From positions 219,839,145-219,903,144 of the forward strand of contig NC_133324.1 in the NCBI RefSeq assembly GCF_042186555.1: a stretch of 64,000 bases of DNA, written 5' to 3'. The position numbers and the translations under genes were made by a program. Origin of the DNA: Aquarana catesbeiana. Taxonomy: Eukaryota; Chordata; Amphibia; Anura; Ranidae. Below are positions 1-11,553 of this stretch, piece after piece. The notes beneath the pieces are model-generated. The model worked only from the letters and a program-made list of their open reading frames with translations, searched no databases and was not told where the DNA came from. Numbering within the stretch: the stretch's first letter is position 1; each line of letters begins with the position of its first letter.

Positions 1-1708
1 TTTTATCCTGCATGAACTTTTTCTTGATGGTCATTTTATTATCCACAATTTATTTATAAAGTGGACTTTTTATCACAATTTTAATTAGAGTGTGATTGAT
101 TAGCGCTACTAATGTTATGGTATTTTCTGTAACATATTTCTGGAATATTGTTTTATTGTTATAGTGGCTGCTTACGTTATTTGGAATAGCATTTTTTCTA
201 TGAGCGCTGAGGGAGAGGTATCAATCTTGTGCTTGACCAATTCTCAATTTTTGGACACAGAGCAGAGTAGCTTTGCTCAGTACTTGCCAGGGTTGCTAAC
301 TATCCATTAAATTATGGACAGTATGTGAATATCTGTGAACAGGAGTAGGTGCAAAATATTCCCTCCCCCATATGTGTTGACAGAGCATTTGTAGCCAAAA
401 GGCTTAGCATTAGTTGTCAGTGGACTGACATTGGTGGTACTCAGCCAACATCAGTCTCCAGAACCACATCTACTACAAGAAGGGAAGTACAGTAATAATA
501 TGAAGCTACTTTGCCTCCTGTTACCCATGCTGCCAATGCCACACACAGTCTGGTCTGTAATTCCACCCTCCTTCCTTGACACCAAATTTAACTTTTCAGC
601 TAGCCCAGAGGAAAAAAGACCAGGCACTTAGTTTTAATAAATAACTGTGGGAAGTATGGAATCGAGGTTCTGTAGCACTCCAGGAAGCAGCTCTCGGCAT
701 CTTGTTATTATGGTAATTTACACAAATACAGTCTGAGCCTACTTTTTGTTGCTTGGTATGTTATTCACAGTTGTCCTGGCCTTTCCAATTGTCCAGTCCT
801 TTTATCCATTTCAGTTCAGTCTCAGCTCAAAAATGTTGGAATCAACTATGCAGACCTCACTAGTAAAGCCAGTTATGAAGACCCACCATTAAACCAACTA
901 GGTTATGAAAATTCTGCATTTTATACTAATACACTACATAATGATTGAAATATTTTAGCTTGTTTAATTTCAGCAAACGATTAAATTGCTTCTCCTTGAA
1001 AGTTATGGCTGTCAGGATTATTTAAAGTCATAGTCAGGCACGATGAATAGATGAAGATGGTTCAAGGAGCAACAGATGCCCTCCCAGAACTTGACAACCA
1101 CGTGTAGCTGTCTTTTGGGTATAGCGCAGTTGGCAAGTGGTTAATCTGCACAAATGTGGATATGGCCAGGATTATGAAAGTTCCACTGGCACCAATGCCC
1201 AAGAACTTGCACTTAGCAGTGTTTTAATTTCCCTAGGATATTCAGAGTTCTCCCATACTGCTCTTCCATCATCCCTCTGGTTGCCTCTTTTCTCTTACAG
1301 TAATTTAGGAATGCTTTTGTCATTGTACAAAGAAAGGTATTGGGGCAGATTTGGGGCTTTTATATATTAGCAGTGTTTTGTGCATTTCATATGTGATAGA
1401 AATATGCATCAAACAGTGCTGCAAAGATAAACGTTCAGATGTTAATTTAGTCAGTGTTTAACTGTATTTCTTGGATGCTGCATGTCCTATTCATATCAAT
1501 GCTACTTTCATGGCAGAGAAAGTTCACAAAAATTAGGCCAAAGTGTACTTCAGAGGGGTTCAAAGCCACTTCCTCACTCTTGTGTTTGGGCTATTCTTAG
1601 TTTTGAACCCAGCAAATGCTTGGTGTTTAGCTTTGTTTTCTCCATTGCTCAGAACTTGTGTTTGACTTTCTTCACCTCTAAATATACCAAAGAACAGAGG
1701 CAATGAGG
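1..1708. other. AT-rich DNA, no gene or repeat assigned
   Basis: Only short open frames without domain character are present. No inverted-repeat boundaries or splice-flanked coding segment stood out. It may be intronic, intergenic or untranslated sequence. Confidence 0.4.
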
Positions 1709-1876
1709 ATATTCACTTAGCTTAGTAAATAAGGTAAAATTGTGCTCACTATGAATACCCAACCATCTGTAAGGTTAATTAATAAACACATTTATTTTCT
1801 TGCAAATGATTTGAATTTCATGACTAAAAGGAGCGGGGTCTAATCTTATTTACTAAGCTAAGTGTGAATTCACTTT
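1709..1876. repeat. Short inverted-repeat element (MITE-like)
   Basis: The ends are imperfect inverted repeats: CACTTAGCTTAGTAAATAAG near 1716 and CTTATTTACTAAGCTAAGTG near 1845. The interior (GAATACCCAACC) resembles the element at 24225-24500 (GAATACCCAGTC), so the two are probably one family. The sequence just to the right (AGTAAATCAACCCC, to about 1912) is the end motif of another common frog MITE family. No target duplication was fixed. Confidence 0.6.
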
Positions 1877-3508
1877 GCTGAGTGAACAGTCTCTTTTAGT
1901 AAATCAACCCCTGTCTTTCTGGACTCCAGAACAAATTCTTTCAAGACTCATTAAAATGGTCAAATATAAGGAGATTATCAAATAAGTTCATTGGCTCAGG
2001 TGAGGCAGCTTTTAACAAAACAGGCCAACCTCAACGGGTACTCTGAAAGAACTCAAACTCAACTTTTTTTAACCAACAAGTACTAACTGTGCTGTCTTTT
2101 TCCTAAAAGCATCTTACCAAGAGCCAAGTCCATCCATTAATTTGGACTTTATGCTTTAATTACAAAACCCTCGTTGATAGTTCTAAGAACCTGAATGCCT
2201 TTGACAAATTCACACCCAATCCTTCCCACAATCAGCAATATTAAAAACATTCTCACAGTAGTTATTTGAGGAGGAAGAGACTATTTAAAAAATGTTATCC
2301 TACAGCAAGAATTTGGCAGTGACTGTCCATGCTAAAAAGCAACATTCTAGGAATACCCAACACAATAAAAATATAGGGTAGTAAGGAAGTCAGTATCAGT
2401 GACAGCCAGTGTATTAGCCAAAGCAGCAAGGAAGAGCAGATGATTCCCAACTTGTTACAAAGTACTTGCACTTGTATTCCTAGCAGATATTGACATTGTC
2501 CACTGGATATTGTGTTTGCCTTTGTAGCTGAATGATTTTTCATTCACAATTTTGTTACTGTTTTATTAAAAGCATGTAATTAAAAAGGGATTTCAGTAAG
2601 TATCCTAAAGACTTAATACAACATTTACAAACTTGTTAAGGACTTGTATTAATCTTATAAAATGTACAGTTTGATCGAAATCTTGAGATCGAGGACACTA
2701 TTAAAAAAAAAAAAGCTTTTGTTTGATTGTCTCCTTTGATCCTTCAGTATTTGTAGGAATAAGGCCTAGACTATTTTTATGTTCATAGGATGTCAGTTTT
2801 CAAAGCTGGAAGTTCAGGATGTGACATGTGAACAAAGCATAGGAGATGGTGCTTGTCACATGGCTTCTAAGACTCAGTTCTGTCAAATGCCAGAGATAAA
2901 CCCACAGCTGTAACTTTGATGTCCTCACTATGTTCTTTCTAAAATTGCTTTACTCTCTCAAAAAAGATATGTTTTACCTTCAACTATAAATACGCTGCCA
3001 AAGTTGCGATGGTTCTTTAGTTTTGCCAGTATTTTTCTTTAACGGTATGCATATACATACTGTATCTACTGTATACATACTATATATATATTATCAATAA
3101 AGTGCTCATGAAATGTGTTACTGTTTTATATATCTTTATTTTTCATCTACAACTTCACAATACAAGAGTTTCCATTTAAAAAAAATATTTTAGGGGGCAC
3201 TTTGCAGTTCAGCCAGTGAGTCGCAATCTGTCCTGCCTTTGTCAGGAACATAGCTCAATGATAAAAGGTTTTTCACTGCATTTAAATCCCTGGCCTTCAA
3301 CAATTAACTTAAAAGCTTGTGGAAGATAAAAAGTTGGAAAGTAGTGACAATAGGGGCATGTTTATAAATCAATGAGTCTGATTTTTGCCAAACATTCATC
3401 ATGGATAAATCTTCTAGGTGCATGTTTTTAATAGCAGTGATTAAATCACAACCAATGGATGTCTGGTGAAAGTCACGATAGCTGCTTTTATAAACCTGCT
3501 CCATATGG
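1877..3508. other. Unassigned AT-rich stretch with a possible poly(A) signal
   Basis: No coding segment is recognised. An AATAAA hexamer at 3096-3101 is followed by a GT-rich stretch, which would fit the end of a plus-strand 3' UTR. The same hexamer is common by chance in AT-rich DNA, so this is only a possibility. Confidence 0.25.
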
Positions 3509-4141
3509 GGTTGATTTACTAAAACTGGAGAGGGCAAAATATGGTGCAGCTTAAAGGTTTGTTTTAAAAAAAAAAACAAGCAAATATGTCATACTTACCT
3601 GCTCTGTGCAATGATTTGGCACAGAGCAACCTGGATCCCCTTCTTCTTGGGTCCTCCTGGCTCCTCCCCCTTGACCAGTGCCCCCAAAAGCAAACTGCTT
3701 GCTGTGGGGGCACTTGTGTGTGTTTACTTCCGAGCCCTGTGAGGGCACTGGTGTGTGTTCACTTCTGAGCCCTGTTTTATGCTTCCATAGGAAACAGAGC
3801 CTTGGCTCGACCCCCCCCCCCTCTGATTATTGGCTCACTGGCTGTGATTGACAGCAATGGGAGCCAATAGCTCCTACTGCTGTGTCTCAGTCAGTAAGAA
3901 AAGAGAGACCCGAGGCTCCTGTACACATCACTGGATCGAGAGGGGGCTCAGGTGAGTATTAGGGGGGACTGTTGGGGGAGCAGCACACAGAAGGTTTTTT
4001 ACCTTCATGCATAGAATGCATAAGGTAAAAAACCTTCAGCCTTTACAACCACTTTAATTGAACAAGCTGAAGTTAGAAGCTGATTGGCTACCATGCACAA
4101 TTGCACCAGCTTTTGCACTCTTTAGTTTTAGTAAATCAACC
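3509..4141. mobile_element. Outer MITE with GGTTGATTTACTAAAAC ends, split by a nested element
   Basis: The left end GGTTGATTTACTAAAAC is mirrored by GTTTTAGTAAATCAACC at the right end. The body is interrupted by a second element (3555-4053). With that removed, the outer element is only about 130 bases, typical of a non-autonomous DNA transposon. There is no coding capacity. Confidence 0.7.
3555..4053. mobile_element. Nested TTAA-flanked non-autonomous element
   Basis: TTAA flanks both ends (3551-3554 and 4054-4057), the duplication expected of piggyBac- or Kolobok-type insertion. The right end reads TTTACAACCACT. A GC-rich core holds a palindromic pair GAAGGTTTTTTACCTT and AAGGTAAAAAACCTTC around 3990-4036. 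Related sequences, with the same TTAAAGTGGTT-type ends or the same interior, occur at 34076-34447, 41827-42200 and 29900-30230. No ORF is credible. Confidence 0.6.
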
Positions 4142-4975
4142 ATGTAGCAAGGACATGGTATTAAATGATTGGTTTAAACTAAAATGTTTAGGGGTACAAT
4201 AAGCAGTAAGAGATCATTTAATATATACTTTTTTAGAAAATGAAGGTATTATGAGGTCGTATGGACTGATATCTCAGATGTGTTTTAGTTTCTTACCACT
4301 GACATTTTTAAAGGCATAATAAAAGTATTACATATATGATATACAGTATATTCAGCATAATATCGATTTTCAAAGGATAGGTGCACCTTTACATGCAAGC
4401 CCCTGCTCCACCCTTGGCATCAACTTTATAAATGTAATCACATACTGAAAACGATCTGAAGCACTTGTTTAGACTACCTGGCCAAAGCAGTGGTCCTATT
4501 TTATGAAGCACTCAGCCAGCTTTAAAATACAAACCAGGGTGATGCCATAAATGATATGTCAAAAAAAATTTTCATGTTATAAAAGTGTTTTTAATATTTT
4601 GCCTTGACATATGCTTAAAGCAGACCTTCACCCCAGTAGTATACTTTGCTTTATTTAAACTCTCCACAGTCTACAATGGTGACTCCTGACATAGTCACCT
4701 CTCCTGAAGCACTGCTGGATATATGACAACATCCACAATACGGCAACAAGGGAGGGCAGAGCTGGCGTGCATCACCAGGGGTCGGCTGATTGAACCAAGA
4801 AGGGACAATTGGCCTCAAATGACAGCAGAAGCAAAGGTGGCAGTGTAGACAATGGCTGTTTAGCACAGGCATTGGAGTGTGTTTTTTTAAGGTATCCTAG
4901 CTTAATAGGTTAAAGGATATTAAAAAACAAAACAGAACGGGATTGAATTTTCTCTTTTTTAAGGCTGGATTTACA
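4142..4975. other. Unassigned; includes a TTAAAGCAGACC repeat start
   Basis: Mostly AT-rich unique-looking DNA. From about 4616 the sequence TTAAAGCAGACCTTCACCCC resembles the start of the TTAA-type family at 3555-4053, but no matching right end was found. Confidence 0.3.
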
Positions 4976-5009
4976 CAGTTGCCTTGCGTTTACCGCAATT
5001 CACATCATG

Positions 5010-5378
5010 CATAGCTCCCAACTGTCCCTGATTTTGAGGGACTGTCCCTGATTTGGAGCAATGTCCCTCTGTCTCTCTTTCCTCCCCATTTGTCCCTCAT
5101 TTTGGTCTGATCTATATATTATATAAAATGCACTTTTTATCTTTCAAAAAGTGTTTCCCAGTGCTAAACCTTTCATCCAATTTCTAAATTGTTGCATTTG
5201 TAAATTTTAAAGGTCAGTATTAAGGAATAATAGTAGTAAAAGAAAAGCCCCTGTGGATTTAATTAACTTTTTTTTGTTAATTCTCCTTTAAGGGGGTGTG
5301 GCAGGGGGCGTGTCCTATGCCTACATACCTTTGCTAGTAGTTGTCCCTCATTCCCATCTCAAAATGTTGGGAGGTATG
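5010..5378. mobile_element. MITE with CATAGCTCCCAAC ends, likely hAT-type
   Basis: The inverted ends are CATAGCTCCCAAC and GTTGGGAGGTATG. They are flanked by a 7-bp direct repeat CATCATG at 5003-5009 and 5379-5385. The interior repeats GTCCCTGATTT and GTCCCTCATT phrases. The element sits inside another degenerate repeat (about 4975-5660) whose two halves resume either side of it. Confidence 0.65.
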
Positions 5379-5385
5379 CATCATG

Positions 5386-7208
5386 CATGTTGGTGGACTG
5401 TGGTGTAGCTAATTCTGAATGACACCCCAGTGCTCCTGTGTTACAGCACACTACAGTGCATGGTAACATGCCACTATGTGTTGTGTGTGTTCTGCATTGC
5501 TTGCACATTTTTGTTGTGATTCGGATCATTAGAAAGTTTGTTCAAATGAATGGGCTGTCTTCAACGCAATGCACATTAACATGTAACATAATGCACGTTA
5601 ATACATGTGTGTTAATGCAACACAAAAATGTAAGTGGACCTTTAAACACTATTTGTTTAGAAATCAAGACTCAGTTTTAGGAGGGGTTGCAATTTAGTAA
5701 AAAAACCATTGTAAGAAAATAAGTTAGAAAAATACAGAGGCGGAGCCGGGTGGAATAACAGAGAGATTGCCAACATCCCAATTATTGAAAGAATAGAAAT
5801 AGTGCATGCATACAGCAGCAGGAGGACCCCTCAGGGACTTTGAGGTAGTTAAGAAACAGATAGTAGGGTTAAAAGGCTGATGCCAATTTATTAATGTATA
5901 ATCATAAAACGGACGAGAATCCATAAAACATGAATACAAAATTACATAATAAAGAGATGTATATACACGCGCACAAGAATTACATAGAAAAGTACCCACA
6001 ACTGGGGGATACCACCCAAATGGTAGCCTAGAAATGGACTAACTATAGGGATCCAATAATAAAACCCGAAATGTCTTGAAGTGATTCCTTCTGAGGTTTT
6101 TTTGGAGGTACACGGAATTCTATGAGGCAATAATAGAAAATGAACATATAGAGGAACAAACCATCTATAATGAGTATATATACATATAAGACAGAGTACA
6201 AACATGTTGCAATCAAACAATATAGGAGGCTAAAAACACTTACATTGTTGTATGGTGAAGATGCCTTCAGATGATGCTGGGGTAACATATGATCCGATTT
6301 AACAAAGGAGAGTGGAAGCACCTGTGTCAGGTATGCACTGCCACAAGGACCCACCCAAAGGAGGGGGCCCCTGCCAGGCTGCCAAAGGCAGCCACAGAGT
6401 CAGGAGGAAGGTGTGAGTATTGTAGATTTTGTAGAGACAATCTATAAGCAAAATGCCAAAAGGTATGTTTTGTGTAAATATGTGATGATTGCATAGGATA
6501 AACAGTATAGAAATATGGTCAATTGAAATAGAAAGAGAGTGAATAGACTCTCATGCAAATGTCAATGAAAATAAACACAGTAGTGGTAAATGAATAAAGG
6601 CTGACCTGTGTACTGCTGCAGTTGCAGATACGTCCTCCAAGAATCCAGACCCAGTCCCAAATGGAAGAAAGCGCCATGTGGGGCTGGGCTAGAAATATTG
6701 GGGTAGTTAATGGCCTCCAATTATGTATAGGTGTACTGCCTGCCTCCTGCTCGAATGGGGCTAAGAAAACAAGTTAGATATAGAAAAGAGGACTTTAGCA
6801 AGAGGTTTTCTTACCACCTTACACACTAGATAAAATAATGAACAGTGGAAAAATATAAGCATTTCTAATAAAAATGATGTTTTTTCATTCTTGCTTTTCT
6901 GTTGCAATCATTCCTTTAATATAGGAGCCATACAATGTGCAGAGCCTGCATAGTCACTCTCCCAGGACACACAGCTCAGACACGAACATAGAGGAATGAT
7001 CTGAATGTAGATAGTGTGCAATTGGAGCTTATATCCATGCGCATGCAGGTGCTTTTCGCAACCGTTGGTGAATAACCGCGCACAGCAGTATCTTTTAATT
7101 TATTTCATTAGGTGGTTGTATGCACCAGCTGTGGGTCCCGGAATAGTAATTACACAGGCTCTGCAAGCTGTATGGCCCCTGCAAGTATCATAAAAAAAAG
7201 AGTTCTTT
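5386..7208. other. Unassigned AT-rich sequence, possibly old retroelement-end DNA
   Basis: Long low-complexity AT-rich stretch with several overlapping 90-100 codon minus-strand frames (5724-6354) that look like non-coding composition. Its texture resembles the PLE end regions elsewhere in the window, but I found no hammerhead core, RT motif or inverted partner, so no assignment is made. Confidence 0.25.
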
Positions 7209-7632
7209 GAGCCTGGGTTCACACTGATGCGAATTTACAGCAAATTTGATGCATTTAGGAACGCATTAATTCACAGGTCATGTAAAAAGCATAGTATTCC
7301 ATGGCTTTGGTTCACATCTATGTGTTGCGAATTTGGTGCAAGAAAAAAAAAAGGGTCCTGTGCGTGATGACTGCAGGTGTGATGCAAATTCCTATGGTGC
7401 AGTGCAAATTTTATCTTCATAGGCTTCAATTGCAGGAAACTCGCGACACACAGTTCACATCTCTGCAAATTGTTCAAATTGAAATTTGCGGTAAAATCAC
7501 AGTAAATTTGCGGTAAAACCGTGGTAAATTTGCACCTGTCCACCGCAAAATGCAAGGCAAATTCACACCTCACACAGGACAAAAAAAACGGATCAAATTT
7601 GCAGTACATCACATTAGTGTGAACCTAGGCTA
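7209..7632. mobile_element. MITE with AGCCTGGGTTCACACT ends
   Basis: AGCCTGGGTTCACACT on the left is mirrored by AGTGTGAACCTAGGCT on the right. The interior is rich in GCAAATTTG and CGGTAAAA motifs. The family recurs at 56153-56484 and as a fragment near 49940-50052. The 113-codon minus-strand frame inside it is a by-product of the repeat. Confidence 0.65.
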
Positions 7633-8227
7633 AAGACTATAAGTTTCACCATCAATGTTGGTGAAGGGAGACTAGGAGTTTCTTTGGATAATAACCACTT
7701 AAAGAATACCCATCAAAGAATACAGTATTTCTTACCTATACATAGGGCAAGCATGAATTTTAAGGGCTCTACCATGGATTACTTGAATGTGGATACTGAC
7801 AACCTTTCCTTATCAGCTGACAGGCTGCCTTTTTCTGAATATTGGATCATCCCATTCAATTACAATCCCTGCTTTGTGCAGGTTGTATTTTAGAATGATT
7901 TGCCCTATCATAATATAATAAAATCTTCTGTAAGCTGTTATGGTGGTTTTTGTATTTCTGCCCTAATAAACTGGGCCTGGCTTTGACCAGCAAAGTCCTA
8001 TACAGTGAAAAATAGAAATACTGGCACTTATTAAAGCATTGGAGGCCTGATATACAAGAACTTTTATGGAAGTTACTGAAGGAGGGAGCATAGCCTTTTA
8101 TAAAGTGCACATTTATTTAGAATAGTGAATATGGGGAAGCTACATTAACCTACATTATCCAATGATATGCAAAAATCCTACATGCTTATATCTTTTTTTC
8201 AATGTGAATACAGCTTCACCTTATTTA
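7633..8227. other. No recognised feature
   Basis: AT-rich DNA with no supported gene, repeat boundary or regulatory signal. Confidence 0.3.
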
Positions 8228-8556
8228 TTAAAGTAGAATTCCAATTAAAGCCTATTTAGCCTTAAAAATGATTTTTGCCCTCTCCTATACTAACTAACCT
8301 GTGTAAAAAAGATGTACTGTATATACTTATCTATTTTCAGCCTCCTCTGGTCATGTGATCTTCTGTGTCAGCCAACGGTGGCTGCAGAGGAATTGACAGA
8401 GGGAATGATGATGGCAACGTCATGATACGGCCGTTGTCGGTGGTCCCTCCTCTCTCCTGCAGGTGCCGCTGGCTGACACAGGGGGTTAGTCAACATAGAT
8501 GTTAGGAAGGAGCATTTTGAGGACTAGTTAGGCTTTAGCTGAAATTCTACTTTAAG
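8228..8556. mobile_element. MITE with TTAAAGTAGAATT ends
   Basis: The left end TTAAAGTAGAATTCCA is mirrored by TGAAATTCTACTTTAA at the right. A GC-rich core contains CTGACACAG and TGTGTCAG as an internal inverted pair. The outermost TTAA at both ends fits TTAA-targeting insertion. Confidence 0.6.
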
Positions 8557-9013
8557 CAAAGTGAACATTCACTTGAATATGTGAACAAGCTATACTGTTT
8601 TAATAAATCCACCCCACTTTGTATCAAAATTTATCTGAAGCCAGGTGCCTATCCTGAGAGTGTCCCCTTTACTACCCAGGAACAACCTTTAAATTCATGC
8701 AAAGTGTGCAGGCCAGGAATGGATTTCTGCATTCTGAGGAAAATTCATTGGTGAAAAGCACAGAGTAGTTACACAAGTTACACAACTAGTGCACAGTGCT
8801 GAGGTACTTTCCCATGCATGATCTGATGCCTCATGAAACAGCAGAGGAGACACATAACAGTGTCCTCAATCTTTGCAACAGATTGGTACATTTATTGCAC
8901 AGCTCTGAAGTGGGCCCCCTATATTAAACAGGACTCCAATGTGTACAAGTAGATAAAGTTTTATTCCTGGACAGAAAAGGGAATGGTCCATTTCAATCAC
9001 TGAGTGAAATGAG
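8557..9013. other. Fragment of an AGTAAATCAACC-type repeat, then unassigned
   Basis: About 8557-8616 (AAAGTGAACATTCAC ... TAATAAATCCACCCC) looks like one end of the common frog MITE family seen complete at 3509-4141. The remainder shows nothing I can support. Confidence 0.35.
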
Positions 9014-9453
9014 TAAAGCCTCGTACACACGGTATGATTGTTGGCAGGGGATTGTCTGTTGACAGACTGTTGTCCTAGAATCTTACCATTAGTACGCTCC
9101 TTTTGACAATTGTTGTTCAACTTTCGGCCAACAAATGTTGGATGGCAGGCTAGTAAATTTTCGGCGGACAACGATTAGATTTTTGTATGGTCAGTACACA
9201 AATCCGTCACACAAAAGTCGAAAGTACAAACACGCATGCTCGAAATCAATGCTCACCAAACACGAAATTAGCAGAAGGGGCCCAAAGGATGGCGCTCAAG
9301 AGCCGAAATTCCTCATAGTACGTCACTACGTTCGTGTTTGTTGCACGACAATTGTGTACCGTTAGTATGTAAGACAAGATCCTGGCACACGCCCTTAAGA
9401 CAAAAATCAGAGGCTCGGTTAGCCAACAATCGTACCGTTTGTACGAGGCTTTA
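9014..9453. mobile_element. MITE with TAAAGCCTCGTACACACGG ends
   Basis: TAAAGCCTCGTACACACGG on the left and CCGTTTGTACGAGGCTTTA on the right form imperfect inverted ends, extended inward by GATTGTTGGC / GCCAACAATC. The style matches the Harbinger-type MITEs at 16815-17634 and 57596-58014, but a clean TWA duplication is not visible. Confidence 0.65.
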
Positions 9454-9865
9454 GAGTAAGACCCTTATTCTGGTAAATGTTCATGTTTTACCTGTCTGTT
9501 CAGGTAGCCCTAATTTTCCCTATGGCACTGACTGCAGCTCTGATCCAGCAGCCAAAGGCAGATTAGGAGAAAATATTTGCTAGTTTTTGGGAATTAATTC
9601 TACAATTAGCAACAGGATATCCATTTTTTAACAATAGATTACTATTGGTACTATGTGCTCTATAGAAAAATTGTAAGGACAAAAAGATAATTCATTTAGT
9701 TTAAAAAATGCTTCGTGTGAGCAATAAATATGTCACTGTTTTAGAGCACAGCTTGAGCATTTCCATTCTGTGGAAAATTTCATGTGCCAAGGAAACATAA
9801 GATTATGCCAAATATTTACAAGAATGTGCTTTATACAACTTATTCTGGAAATGCTTATAATAAAG
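9454..9865. other. No recognised feature
   Basis: AT-rich flank of the hAT element with no supported gene or repeat boundary. Confidence 0.3.
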
Positions 9866-10863
9866 ATTGTTGTTAGGGATGAGCCGAACACCCCCCCGGT
9901 TCGGTTCGCACCAGAACCTGCGAACGGACCGAAAATTTGCACGAACGTTAGAACACCATTGACGTCTATGGGACTCGAACGTTCGAAATCAAAAGTGCTC
10001 ATTTTAAAGGCTAATTTGCATGGTATTGTCCTAAAAAGGGTTTGGGGACCCGGGTCCTGCCCCAGGGGACATGCATCAATGCAAAAAAAACTTTTAAAAA
10101 TGTCAGTTTTTTCAGGAGCAGTGATTTTAATGATGCTTAAAGTAAAAAAAAAAAAAGTGAAATATTCCTTTAAATATTGTACCTGGGGGGGTGTCTATAG
10201 TATGCCTGTAAAGTGGCGCGTGTTTCCCGTGCTTAGAACAGTCCCTGCACAAAATGACATTTTTAAAGGAAAAAAGTCATTTAAAACTGCTTGTCGCTTT
10301 AATGTAATGTCGGGTCCTGGCAATGGATGAAAATCAGTGAGACAAACGGCATGGGTTTGTCTCCAGTCCATTACCAGGCCCTTTGGGTCCTTTATGGATA
10401 CTAAGGGGAACCCCGCACCCAAATTAAAAAAAAGGAAAGGCCCTTTATACTCTGAACAGCAGTATACAGGCGGTGCAAACAAGACAGGGACTGTAGGTTT
10501 GTTTGTTAAGTAGAATCTGTTTGTAATTTTGAACTGGTACATTTTGAACATGTTTAGCTCCAGCCAAAAAATCTATTTTAAGCTTTTTGGAAAACATAGG
10601 GAAGGGTTATCACCCCTGTGACATTTGTTTTGCTGCCTGTGCTCCTCTTCAGAAGATTTCACTTTACTTTTTGTCCCAATGACAAAAGTTTTTTGAAATT
10701 TTGGGGTTTTTTGTGAAAGGAGAAATGTTTTTCCCATATTAACTCTTACAGGAGAGAATTTCCCTTCCTAGGGGTAGATTTCATCTCACTTCCTGTTGTC
10801 TCCTTCTGTTTGCAAGTAGGAGTCGTTTGTAAGTTGGATGTTTGAAAGTAGGGTCCTGCTCAG

Positions 10864-11397
10864 CAGAAATTTGGGCCTTAGGTGTTCTTGTGGCCACAAC
10901 ACTGTAAGCCCTCACAGGGCCCTGCTGTGAAATATTAGATCAAGAATTGTAATTACATGCCCCTGTTGAACAGGGGCAGAAAAATTGGGCCTTTGGTGGT
11001 GGTGGTGCTGGTGCCACAACACTTGTAAGTCCTCACTCGCTCTTGGTGGGCGCAGAAACGGGCCCTGCTGTGAAATATTAGAGCAAGAATTGTAATTACA
11101 TGCCCCTGTTGAACAGGGGCTGAAAAATTGGGCCTTAGGCACTGGTGCTGGTGCCACAACACTGCAACCCCTCACAGATACTCTAGTTGGAACGCAGAAA
11201 CGAGCCCTGCTGCAAAGTATTGCATCAAAAATTGTAATTACACACCCCTGTTAGACAGGGGCTGAAAAATTGGGCCTTAGGCACTGGTGCCACAACACTG
11301 CAACCCCTCACAGTTACTCTAGTTGGAACGCAGAAACGAGCCCTGCTGCAAAGTATTGCATCAAAAATTGTAATTACACGCCCCTGTTAAACAGGGG
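10864..11397. repeat. Four-unit tandem array inside the hAT element
   Basis: Four units of about 113, 143, 151 and 127 bases each run from GGGCCTT through CCACAACACTG, CCTCAC and TTGTAATTACA to CCCCTGTT-AACAGGGG. Length differences come from internal triplet-like expansions (GGTGGTGGTGG) and short insertions. The unit ends in a small palindrome CCCCTGTTGAACAGGGG. It lies downstream of the transposase stop. Confidence 0.85.
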
Positions 11398-11553
11398 CTG
11401 AAAAATCGGGGCCTTAGGCACTGGTGGCGGCGCCCAGAACCAAAAATGTTCTTACAAGCTATCAGCGTGATCATTGAGGAGGAAGAGGATAATTACTCAG
11501 GATAGTCACTCAGCATAGGCAGTCTTTGAAGGGATCTGAGATTTCAAAAAAAA

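Noticed and set aside
1118..1140. TATAGCGCAGTTGGCAAG, resembling a tRNA A box
   Set aside because: No B box at the right distance, no cloverleaf and no SINE tail.
3096..3101. AATAAA with GT-rich downstream, possible 3' end of a host gene
   Set aside because: No coding exon upstream in the window; the hexamer is common in AT-rich DNA.
5724..6354. Three overlapping 91-103 codon frames on the minus strand, hydrophobic in places
   Set aside because: Overlapping frames in AT-rich DNA with no domain, start context or conservation evidence.
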